Of a stretch of DNA of 5,817 nucleotides, positions 1 to 5,817 are shown piece by piece. The translations under genes were made by a program, and so were the position numbers. This DNA is from Lachnospiraceae bacterium UBA935 (GTDB taxonomy: Bacteria; Bacillota; Clostridia; Lachnospirales; Lachnospiraceae), in assembly GCA_002293525.1 (NCBI GenBank), contig DBDJ01000012.1, positions 1-5,817 of the forward strand. Direction: 5' to 3'. Numbering within the stretch: position 1 is the stretch's first letter; each line of letters opens with the position of its first letter. Under the pieces are notes generated by a model. That model was not told where the DNA came from, did no database searches, and worked only from the letters and a program-made list of their open reading frames with translations.

Positions 1-2
1 GC

Positions 3-3000
3 GGCAGCCTCGGCCCCGGCTGGAACCATAACTACGAGATATCCGTGGAGACCAACGAGAAAAAGAACTCCGCCACGGTCATCCTCTCCGACGGCCGCGA
101 AGACATCTACAAGCAGGCCCCGGACGGGAGCTATGTCCCGTTCCGGTTCTGCGGGAGCGTGCTGGAAAAGACCGAGGAAGGATACCGTTACACCACCAAG
201 GAGCAGGCCCGCTACCTGTTTGACGCCGCCGGCCGGATGACCCGCCAGGAAGACCTGGGCGGGAACGGCATCACGTTCCTCTATGAAGAGGCGGGAGATA
301 TGGAGACCGGAAAAACCGCCGCAGAATCTTCCCCATCTTCCCATAATGCCTGCCGCCTCAGCCGTGCCGAAGAAGATACCGGCAACAGCCTTGCCTATGC
401 CTACGACGGCCAGGGTTATCTGGAAGCCGTCACCGACCATGCCGGGCGGCGCGTCGGCTTCTCATACCAGGACGGCCGCCTCCACACCGTCACCAATGTG
501 CTGGGCGGCATCACGGCATATGCCTATAACAAAAACGGCAAAATCGAAAGCGTCACCAGCCCCCGCGGCATCACCACCGTCACGAACCGCTATGACCGCC
601 GGGGCCGCACCGTGAAGCAGAGCTTCCCCGACGGCGGCGAGATGGGCTACGAATACCTGGACAAAGAGCGCACCGTCGTCCTTACCGAACAGAACGGCAA
701 CCGCATCCGCTATGTCCATGACGAGCAGAAACGGCATATTAAGACGGTTTACACCGACGAGGCCGGCAAGCCCGTCTCCGAGGAAAGCTACGAATACAAC
801 AGCAAGAACTGCCGGACCAAATATACCGACCGGAACGGCAACCGGACCAGGTATAAATATGATATTCGTGGAAATATAATCGAAATTATTGACCCTTTAC
901 GGCAACGTACTCAATTTATTTATAATGATAAAAATAAAATTAAGCAGTTAAAGCGGTCAAATAATTTGATTTTAGATAATCATTATAATGTACAAGGCCG
1001 CATTATCAGGAGTAATAATAGTTTGAATCAGAAGAAGGAGATATCTTATGATAAATCAGGTCTTCCCAGACAAATCTTCTTACCGGGCGGAAGCTCTATT
1101 ATGTTGGAATATGACCGCAAAGGAAATCTGACCAGTTTTTCAGATCCTGATGGTGTAGTGACTGCTTATACTTATGATAATTTGAACCGGCTAGTTGCTA
1201 CTACCGACGGAAAGGGTAACAATACCAAATATATGTTTGATAATCGAGATCAGCTAATAGGTATCGTCAATCCTGATGGGAGTGCTAAGAATTATTTCTA
1301 TGATAAAAGTGGAAATATTGTCAAGGTAAAGGATTTCAATGGAGCAGAAATTTCAATTGACTATAATGTAATGAATCAGGTGGAAAAAATAACCGACAGT
1401 CAGGGACGAGAAATCGTTAACAGATATGACCAGATGGGAAATATATCGGAAAAAATACTTATGTCAGGGGCTGTAATCTCATACCTTTATGATAAACATA
1501 ACAGATTGAAAAGGAAGGAGATAAGGAAAGCGCAAGGTGAAGAGCCAACCGCAGTATTTACGTTTTACTATGATCCGTCCGGGAATTTGCTGGCAACGCT
1601 GGCTGGTGACGGTAAGAACACTATCTCAGAAACTCGATATGAATATGATGCTTTAAATCGGGTAACAGCTGTAGTCAGTCCGGTTGGCGGCAGGACAGCT
1701 TATACATATCATGGCAGCAACAAACAGGTTGCCAGTATTGCTGATCCGTTGAATAATCTGAGAAGCTATAGCTATGATGAAGCCGGGAAACTGACAGCAA
1801 GAACCGATATACATGGCAGCACCACCCGCTATAAGTACAACGCTTTGGGTAAGCCGGAGGAAATCATTGACGGAGCCGGACGTACAACTAAGTATATATA
1901 TTCCCCTGGCGGCAGGGTTACTAAGATGATCTTTCCAGACGGTCAGGAATTATCATACGAATACAATTGTCTGGGACAGGTATCGGCTGTTATTGACAAG
2001 AAGGGGATGAGGATAACCTATTTCTATGATAATATGGGAAGAATTATAAAAGCAACAGATAGTAACGGGCGGGAAAAAGCCGCTAACTATGATGTGACGG
2101 GAAACATCACTTCTGTCATTGATGTTGATGGAAGTACTTCTAATTATGAGTATAATTTAAGTGGAAAACTGTCTGCCCTTACTGATTCGATGGGTAATCG
2201 GACAGAATATGGTTATGATGCCAATGATAGGCTGATACATGTCTGCCAAAAGGGTAAGAATGGCGAGAATTCAAGGGATATTTATTACCAATGGAATGCG
2301 CTCGGATGGCTGGAAACGATAAGGGATGCAATGGGGAGAAAAGAATTTTTTTCCTATGATGCTATGGGTAAAATAGTTAAAAAAATTGACAAAGAAGGTT
2401 TTCAGACTTGTTTTGATTATGCAGCGGATGGTAAAATAATAAATATTAACTATGCCGACGGGAATAAGACAGAATTAGAGTATACCCCGTTGCGGCAGAT
2501 ATCTTGTATTAAAAACCGGCTCGGAGAAATCAATATTGAAAGGGATGTGACCGGCAGGGTGGTTAAGGTGGTCGATCATACCGGTCAGGCAGTTAATTAT
2601 GAATGGGGAATTAACGGAGAGCAAAGAAGCATTACCTATCCGGACGGAAAAAGGATAGTCTATCAATATGATAATCTTTTACGGATGGAGAAAATGTTGA
2701 TTCAGCGCTTTGGAGAGGAGGATATAGAAACCACATATCATTACGGATCTAATGGAAAACTTCGAACCAAAATAAGTCCTGCGGGATTGAAAACTACGTG
2801 GAATTATGATGATATGGGTCATCTGCTGGAGCTGATACATGAAGACGGGGAAAAGATCTATGACCATTTCACCTATGATTATGACCGGAATGGAAACAAG
2901 ATATTGATAAGGAACAAGCGGCTGGGACTGCCGGAAGAAGAGGAATTCAAATACAATTATGATATTCAGAACCGATTGACTGGAGTGGAACAGAACGGGA

Positions 3001-4430
3001 AATTACTGAGAAAATTTCACTATGATTCCTTTGGGAACCGTCTATTTATGGAGGATTACGCTAAGGATATCCGTCATGATTACACTTATGATATCCTGAA
3101 CCAGTTACTGACAGAGGAAACGAAGGCGATAAATGACCGAGATCTGACTAAAGAGAACACTTTTAGTTATATCTATGATCAGCGCGGAAACTTAATTCAT
3201 GAGAGTCAAAACGGCGAGCTTACGTGCAGTTATTCCTATGATGCTACGAATCGGCTGGAAAGTGTTTCAGATGGGAAGAGGAAGGTTGCCTACCGTTATA
3301 ATGGTTTGGGTCAGCGTGCCGGAAAAGATGATGAAGAATACCTGCTGGATTTGACCCGGCCTTATCACAATTTATTGGAAATCCGTTCTAACGAGCGGCT
3401 CCAAAGCTTTTACTGGGATTCAGATATCGCTGTTGTGGAAGAACAGAACAAAGGAAACACAGGATTTTTCCTGACAGATGAAATGGGAAGCCCAATAAGG
3501 TTACTCTATGCTAACGGGGAAGGTACTGCTTATGCGTATGATGAGTTTGGTAATAGCCTGAATGTCAACCAAGAAGAGCAGAATTCAGAAAAATCTGTTA
3601 CATTTACAGAACCGGGAAAAACACAGCCTTTTGGTTTTACAGGATACCGGTTAGATGAGGTGAGTGGCAATTATTTTGCTCAGGCTAGAGAGTATGTGCC
3701 AAGACTTGGACGATTTACTGCGGAAGACCGCAAAAGAGGAAACAAAGCTTTGCCATTTACGCTGAACCGCTATGGATATTGTTGGAATAATCCGTTAAAA
3801 TGGGTTGATCTGGATGGCATGAGTCCGACCGCAGCGGAAGATATCAACATATTAGAGGAACTTTTGCTTTGGTTGTTTGAAGAGGAAGCCGAAACATTTT
3901 TCAATTATGAGCCTGAAGAATCACATTTTTCTAAATATGAACAGTATATGGATGAATTAGCAGAGACAACTAAAGACAATATATTAGAAGTTGATAGTGA
4001 TTGGGAAGCCATTAAGGGCTATATAGATAAGGACTATATAGATAATGTAGTAGATGCGGAGGCAGGAACAGGTGTCGGGATAGGCGGATCTGTATACATA
4101 GGCTCGGTAGCTGCAAAGGCAGGATTCAAACCAATCTATGGTGTTGTAAATGAGCATGGTGAACTCGACTTTAAATCGGGAGTAAATGTATCAGGTGATA
4201 TACTTGGATTAACAATTGGAATTGAACTAGTTTTTAATTGGTCGGATGTTAAGTTCGAAAATGTGCTTGGCATAGAAAAATTACAAGTCGGCGAATCTGC
4301 CAAATTGGAATTTGGAGGAAGTTTTTATTATATATATGGTGTGGAAGCTAAAGCATCCATTGATTTGGTGGAACTTTTGAAGCCGTTTATTCAACATTTT
4401 AAGAATAAGGAGTGTAATAGTTCAAATTGA
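3..4430 (+). CDS. Rhs/YD-repeat polymorphic toxin, 5'-incomplete
   Basis: This is the C-terminal 1475 residues of a large Rhs (WapA/tRNA-nuclease-type) protein. The frame is open from the first bases, and residues 1-14 (GSLGPGWNHNYEIS) are ordinary Rhs N-terminal sequence, so the GTG at 45 is internal and the true start lies upstream. In order one sees the end of the N-terminal Rhs region (about 1-110), about 45 YD repeats (about 130-1110), the Rhs-associated core domain (about 1154-1272, with GSPIR, YAYDEFG, QPFGFTGY, YFAQAREYVP, GRFTAED, NRYGY and NNPLKWVDLDG), and a 203-residue variable tip. Such proteins form a hollow beta-cocoon that encloses the C-terminal toxin and delivers it to competitors on contact (family knowledge). 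The secretion signal is outside the window, so the export route is unknown. Codon use and GC change abruptly near 855. The gene ends in TGA at 4428-4430, with immunity-like genes directly after it. Confidence 0.95.
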   Translation, partial: GSLGPGWNHNYEISVETNEKKNSATVILSDGREDIYKQAPDGSYVPFRFCGSVLEKTEEGYRYTTKEQARYLFDAAGRMTRQEDLGGNGITFLYEEAGDMETGKTAAESSPSSHNACRLSRAEEDTGNSLAYAYDGQGYLEAVTDHAGRRVGFSYQDGRLHTVTNVLGGITAYAYNKNGKIESVTSPRGITTVTNRYDRRGRTVKQSFPDGGEMGYEYLDKERTVVLTEQNGNRIRYVHDEQKRHIKTVYTDEAGKPVSEESYEYNSKNCRTKYTDRNGNRTRYKYDIRGNIIEIIDPLRQRTQFIYNDKNKIKQLKRSNNLILDNHYNVQGRIIRSNNSLNQKKEISYDKSGLPRQIFLPGGSSIMLEYDRKGNLTSFSDPDGVVTAYTYDNLNRLVATTDGKGNNTKYMFDNRDQLIGIVNPDGSAKNYFYDKSGNIVKVKDFNGAEISIDYNVMNQVEKITDSQGREIVNRYDQMGNISEKILMSGAVISYLYDKHNRLKRKEIRKAQGEEPTAVFTFYYDPSGNLLATLAGDGKNTISETRYEYDALNRVTAVVSPVGGRTAYTYHGSNKQVASIADPLNNLRSYSYDEAGKLTARTDIHGSTTRYKYNALGKPEEIIDGAGRTTKYIYSPGGRVTKMIFPDGQELSYEYNCLGQVSAVIDKKGMRITYFYDNMGRIIKATDSNGREKAANYDVTGNITSVIDVDGSTSNYEYNLSGKLSALTDSMGNRTEYGYDANDRLIHVCQKGKNGENSRDIYYQWNALGWLETIRDAMGRKEFFSYDAMGKIVKKIDKEGFQTCFDYAADGKIININYADGNKTELEYTPLRQISCIKNRLGEINIERDVTGRVVKVVDHTGQAVNYEWGINGEQRSITYPDGKRIVYQYDNLLRMEKMLIQRFGEEDIETTYHYGSNGKLRTKISPAGLKTTWNYDDMGHLLELIHEDGEKIYDHFTYDYDRNGNKILIRNKRLGLPEEEEFKYNYDIQNRLTGVEQNGKLLRKFHYDSFGNRLFMEDYAKDIRHDYTYDILNQLLTEETKAINDRDLTKENTFSYIYDQRGNLIHESQNGELTCSYSYDATNRLESVSDGKRKVAYRYNGLGQRAGKDDEEYLLDLTRPYHNLLEIRSNERLQSFYWDSDIAVVEEQNKGNTGFFLTDEMGSPIRLLYANGEGTAYAYDEFGNSLNVNQEEQNSEKSVTFTEPGKTQPFGFTGYRLDEVSGNYFAQAREYVPRLGRFTAEDRKRGNKALPFTLNRYGYCWNNPLKWVDLDGMSPTAAEDINILEELLLWLFEEEAETFFNYEPEESHFSKYEQYMDELAETTKDNILEVDSDWEAIKGYIDKDYIDNVVDAEAGTGVGIGGSVYIGSVAAKAGFKPIYGVVNEHGELDFKSGVNVSGDILGLTIGIELVFNWSDVKFENVLGIEKLQVGESAKLEFGGSFYYIYGVEAKASIDLVELLKPFIQHFKNKECNSSN
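390..3330 (+). repeat. YD-repeat region of the Rhs protein
   Basis: I count by eye about 45 tandem degenerate units of roughly 20-22 residues, each carrying a tyrosine-rich strand followed by D/N-x-x-G/N-R/K-L/I (for example TAYTYDNLNRLVAT, TRYEYDALNRVTAV, ITYFYDNMGRIIKA). Units diverge at DNA level, so this is a protein repeat rather than a DNA satellite. In structures of Rhs and TcC proteins these units build a spiral beta-sheet shell. The first six or seven units are encoded in GC-rich codons and the rest in AT-rich codons. Confidence 0.9.
3462..3818 (+). other. Rhs-associated core domain, conserved end of the shell
   Basis: About 119 residues match the Rhs core consensus: FFLTDEMGSPIRLLYANGEG, then YAYDEFG, QPFGFTGYRLDEVSGNYFAQ, AREYVPRLGRFTAED, and NRYGYCWNNPLKWVDLDG. 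This domain plugs the shell and, in studied Rhs proteins, cleaves the tip off just after the conserved Asp-Pro-x-Gly motif. Here that motif reads DLDGM, with Leu in place of the usual Pro, while both Asp and the Gly remain. Whether cleavage still occurs cannot be judged from sequence. The end of this domain marks where conserved and variable parts of rhs genes normally join. Confidence 0.85.
3819..4427 (+). other. C-terminal variable tip, putative toxin domain of unknown family
   Basis: The 203 residues after DLDG lie where Rhs proteins carry exchangeable toxins. Two parts can be seen. Tip residues 1-80 are acidic and probably helical (ILEELLLWLFEEEAETFF, KYEQYMDELAETTKDNILE). Residues 81-182 are glycine-rich with alternating small and hydrophobic residues, as in amphipathic beta-hairpins (GTGVGIGGSVYIGSVAAKAG, SGDILGLTIGIELVFNW, GGSFYYIYGVEAKASIDLV). 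The last 20 residues are more polar (FIQHFKNKECNSSN). I see no HxxH, HNH, ADP-ribosyltransferase, deaminase or RNase signature. A membrane-acting or pore-forming role is a guess from the beta-hairpin pattern and from the membrane-bound neighbours. The tip could also be a non-toxic or altered end, because the gene directly behind it is damaged. Confidence 0.6.
4407..4412 (+). promoter_or_regulatory. Shine-Dalgarno AAGGAG left at the end of rhs
   Basis: AAGGAG lies inside the last codons of the rhs gene and is where a coupled downstream immunity gene would be started. No ATG stands 5-9 bases after it. The first possible start in the downstream frame is TTG at 4427, 14 bases away. It may be the orphaned ribosome binding site of the intact gene whose 5' part is missing. 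Confidence 0.35.
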
Positions 4431-4718
4431 CGTTTGATAGTAAACTCAGTATTGTAGACAGAAGCGGTAAGATCGATGGGGTCGGCCTTGTACCTGAACA
4501 AATAGGAACATTAAAAACATGGCGTCAGTTCAGCAAAGGTCAGTGGCTGTTTTTATGTATAGCTGTATTGGAGTTTTTGTTCACAGTCTATGCAGGGAGT
4601 CTGTGCGTGAAAAACAAATCAAGATTCCGGATCATCTTCAGTACCGCTAGGGGCGATACTATTTTACGTAAGGTACTTAATTAAAAAATACCATAAGGGG
4701 CAGGTGGAATTTCAATGA
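4427..4718 (+). pseudogene. Decayed paralogue of the downstream lipoprotein/membrane immunity-like gene
   Basis: The frame from TTG 4427 to TAA 4684 gives 85 residues. Of these, SIVDRSGKIDGVGLVPEQIG through LCVKNKSRF aligns with residues 127-185 of the intact downstream protein: by eye about 23 of 60 identical, with one gap, sharing VGL-P--IG--TW, W-FL, FT-Y and LC-K-K-R. The counterpart of residues 1-124 (signal peptide and most of the ectodomain) is absent. After KNKSRF the similarity stops, but another frame from 4632 reads SSSVPLGAILFYVRYLIKKY, like the intact C-terminus FTFPVVAILYFIKHRFRIK, and ends in TGA at 4716-4718. This implies a 5' truncation plus an internal loss of about 50 codons, covering the second membrane segment and outer loop, with a frame change. 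The final TGA overlaps the next ATG (ATGA), so the ancestor was probably translationally coupled. Translation of the 85-residue piece from the TTG is possible but poorly supported. Confidence 0.7.
4702..4707 (+). promoter_or_regulatory. Ribosome binding site AGGTGG of the 264-residue lipoprotein gene
   Basis: AGGTGG stands seven bases before ATG 4715 and supports that start. It lies inside the restored C-terminal frame of the decayed paralogue, as expected for overlapping operon genes. Confidence 0.7.
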
Positions 4719-5509
4719 AAAAAGCTATAGGCGGTTTGATTATATTGTTATGTATTATTATGAGCCTGGGTTGTAAAACGGAAGTAAAAGCTGCCAGCGA
4801 AAACACACCTCAGGTTTCTGACGATATTATGGAGCAGTACTTGTTATTGGTGCTGGAAGCATTGAGTAATAATGACATCACAGTAATCGAGCATTTATTT
4901 GATGATGGTATGACAGCATATGTCGAAAGAAGTCGATATGATGAAACACTATTTTATGTATGGGATGACAGAAACTGGATTGACTACCAAAAAGTGCATC
5001 AGGTTGATGAGCCGGCGCAGGGTATTTTTCCAAGTTCTGTCAGATATTACTATGAAGTTGAAACCGATAAAGATACTATCGTTCTTTTTTTCTCTATTAC
5101 CAGTGAAGATACAATGGATACAGTCGGCTTGCTTCCTGATAAGATAGGTTATATAAGCACATGGTATGAGTATGAATTGATACATTGGATTTTCTTGGCG
5201 ATAAGGCTGTCTGTACTTGGCTTCACACTCTATGTTTCCTATCTATGCGCCAAGAAGAAGCCGAGACTGTGGGGATTTTTAATATTTCTTATTTTATTTG
5301 TCAATATCGGTATCAAAATAAATGTACTGGGCGAAGGGTATTTTGATTTTTCTTACTTTATCCATCCTATCAGATCCACCAGGATTATTACTTATCAGGG
5401 TGTGATAGGTGAAATCCAGTTTACGTTCCCGGTGGTTGCAATTCTATATTTTATTAAACATCGCTTCCGGATCAAGTCCATAAAGCTTGAAATCAATGAT
5501 GCTGAATAA
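4715..5509 (+). CDS. Putative lipoprotein with three membrane segments, immunity-protein candidate
   Basis: This 264-residue protein belongs to no family I recognise with certainty. It opens with MKK, a hydrophobic stretch (5-19) and Cys20 in a loose lipobox (MSLGC). A signal peptidase I site near VKA-AS (24-28) is an alternative. Residues 35-125 look like a small extracytoplasmic alpha+beta domain of NTF2-like type: a helical pair (IMEQYLLLVLEALSNND, TVIEHLF), then strands (VRYYYEVET, TIVLFFSI). Membrane segments follow at about 157-178, 186-204 and 236-248. CAKKKPR after the first and KHRFRIKSIK after the third suggest both sides are cytoplasmic, placing the main domain and loop 205-234 outside. 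Start ATG 4715 has AGGTGG seven bases upstream. It follows a decayed paralogue with an ATGA overlap, directly behind an rhs toxin. By position it is a candidate immunity protein, which is inference. The membrane location would suit a toxin acting at the envelope. Confidence 0.85.
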   Translation: MKKAIGGLIILLCIIMSLGCKTEVKAASENTPQVSDDIMEQYLLLVLEALSNNDITVIEHLFDDGMTAYVERSRYDETLFYVWDDRNWIDYQKVHQVDEPAQGIFPSSVRYYYEVETDKDTIVLFFSITSEDTMDTVGLLPDKIGYISTWYEYELIHWIFLAIRLSVLGFTLYVSYLCAKKKPRLWGFLIFLILFVNIGIKINVLGEGYFDFSYFIHPIRSTRIITYQGVIGEIQFTFPVVAILYFIKHRFRIKSIKLEINDAE

Positions 5510-5594
5510 GCTTGCGCATGATGAGTTCGGAGTTCCGAGGCCAGGACTGTTAAATCTGAATCTCTATCCATGTGCTCCAGGCAGTGAACAATAA
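5508..5594 (+). pseudogene. Possible short remnant of an Rhs core
   Basis: Just after the lipoprotein stop, the frame at 5514-5531 reads AHDEFG and continues GVPRPG to a TAA at 5592-5594. It resembles YAYDEFG in the core of the large rhs gene (around 3535-3552): 15 of 18 bases agree across those six codons. In tip-exchange loci, displaced toxin tips often keep a few codons of rhs core, so this could be the seam of an old orphan cassette. The match is very short and the following residues (LLNLNLYPCAPGSEQ) are not recognisable core sequence, so chance is possible. Confidence 0.35.
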
Positions 5595-5672
5595 GAAATA
5601 AAGAAAAAGAGTGATTTCTTGAAATTAACCCTTGACAAGAGGTTACTTCATAACAGAAAGGTGATTTTGTAG
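5595..5672 (+). other. Open stretch ending in a stop that overlaps the next start, possible toxin-tail remnant
   Basis: In the same frame as the Rhs-like piece, the 25 codons after its TAA are open and basic (EIKKKSDFLKLTLDKRLL, then HNRKVIL) and end in TAG at 5670-5672. That TAG shares its last base with the GTG start of the next gene. The one-base overlap is what one expects between a toxin and its immunity gene, so this may be the eroded tail of a second toxin tip. No start codon, ribosome binding site or known motif supports it as a gene. Confidence 0.2.
5656..5664 (+). promoter_or_regulatory. Ribosome binding site GAAAGGTGA of the last gene
   Basis: GAAAGGTGA ends seven bases before GTG 5672 and decides that start. 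The in-frame TAA at 5651-5653 excludes any earlier one. Confidence 0.65.
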
Positions 5673-5817
5673 TGAGGAAAAGATATTTTGTATTGTTTCT
5701 ATTTATATCTATTATATCTATTTTATTATCTTCATCATGTGCGTTCATATTTGAAGACAGCAATACAGAGGCAATGGCTCGGTTCGAACAACTATTAGAC
5801 GCCCTTGAAAGACAAGA
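5672..5817 (+). CDS. Small lipoprotein, probably DUF5104-like, 3'-incomplete
   Basis: Only the first 48 codons are present; the gene runs off the window. It starts at GTG with GAAAGGTGA seven bases upstream. The N-terminus is a lipoprotein signal peptide: RKR, a hydrophobic stretch (residues 5-21), then a serine-rich lipobox (LSSSC) with Cys23. The mature part begins AFIFEDSNTEAMARFEQLLD and continues ALERQ. From memory this resembles DUF5104 lipoproteins of Firmicutes, in which EDSN is followed by a helix ending in DALENKD-like sequence; no search was possible. The helix also resembles IMEQYLLLVLEALSNND of the intact upstream lipoprotein, so both may share an NTF2-like fold. Its place behind an rhs gene, another immunity-like gene and a possible rhs remnant suggests a further immunity or orphan-immunity protein, which is inference. 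Confidence 0.75.
   Translation, partial: MRKRYFVLFLFISIISILLSSSCAFIFEDSNTEAMARFEQLLDALERQ

Noticed and set aside
45..47. GTG as the start of the Rhs protein
   Set aside because: The frame is open upstream to the window edge and encodes conserved Rhs sequence (GPGWNHNYE). There is no ribosome binding site in front of the GTG.
283..737. Overlapping open frames on both strands in the GC-rich part of rhs (110 and 91 residues)
   Set aside because: They are by-products of GC-rich codons in the real frame. Their proteins are low-complexity (Ala/Pro/Thr- or Ala/Val-rich) and without recognisable domains.
2475..2867. Two reverse-strand frames of 62-63 residues within rhs
   Set aside because: They lie wholly inside a confidently coding region on the other strand and show no recognisable domain.
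4920..5185. Forward and reverse frames of 75-78 residues inside the 264-residue gene
   Set aside because: The enclosing gene has a good ribosome binding site, a signal peptide and a paralogue in the same frame, so these are shadows.
5527..5538. Inverted repeat TCGGA/TCCGA after the lipoprotein gene
   Set aside because: The two-base loop is too small for a stable hairpin and there is no T-run.
5593..5620. Inverted repeat AAGAAAT/ATTTCTT as a terminator
   Set aside because: The stem is only seven A+T-rich pairs around a 14-base loop, with no T-run after it, so termination is unlikely.
5632..5660. TTGACA as a promoter -35 box for the last gene
   Set aside because: No TATAAT-like hexamer stands 16-18 bases downstream (AGAAAG at 17). 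The bases may instead be remnant coding sequence.
5395..5763. Reverse-strand frame of 122 residues across the gene border
   Set aside because: It would start at TTG without a purine-rich site upstream, and it overlaps both the end of one supported gene and the signal peptide of another. No recognisable domain.

Overview
The window looks like an accessory polymorphic-toxin locus from a low-to-mid GC Firmicute, most likely a gut Clostridia member. The evidence is AGGTGG/AAGGTG-type ribosome binding sites, GTG start use, lipoprotein signal peptides and the style of the Rhs/YD-repeat protein. No RNA gene, transposase or CRISPR array is visible, and the genus cannot be named from the sequence. All genes read on the + strand.

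Positions 3-4430 hold the 3' part of one very large rhs (YD-repeat) gene whose start lies upstream of the window. It encodes the end of the N-terminal Rhs region, about 45 YD repeats, a textbook Rhs-associated core domain (about 3462-3818) and a 203-residue C-terminal tip (3819-4427). The tip is the usual place for a toxin, but I do not recognise its family. Base composition changes sharply inside the reading frame near position 855, from GC-rich (43/60 G+C at 421-480) to AT-rich (16/60 at 901-960), so the gene appears mosaic.

The tip is followed by what reads as a chain of immunity-like genes. First comes a broken copy (4427-4718) that has lost its 5' part and an internal segment and changes frame. 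Next is an intact paralogue (4715-5509): a putative lipoprotein with an extracytoplasmic domain and three membrane segments. The broken copy's restored frame ends at a TGA overlapping the intact gene's ATG, as in a coupled operon. The 162-base gap that follows holds a short piece resembling the Rhs core (AHDEFG) and an open frame ending in a TAG that overlaps the next start by one base. The last gene (5672 to the window end, incomplete) encodes another small lipoprotein, probably DUF5104-like.

The best overall reading, which is inference, is an rhs toxin gene with an array of immunity or orphan modules at its 3' end, built by repeated replacement of tip-immunity cassettes. The gene directly behind the toxin tip is decayed, so any protection must come from the intact paralogue, from another gene, or the tip is no longer toxic.
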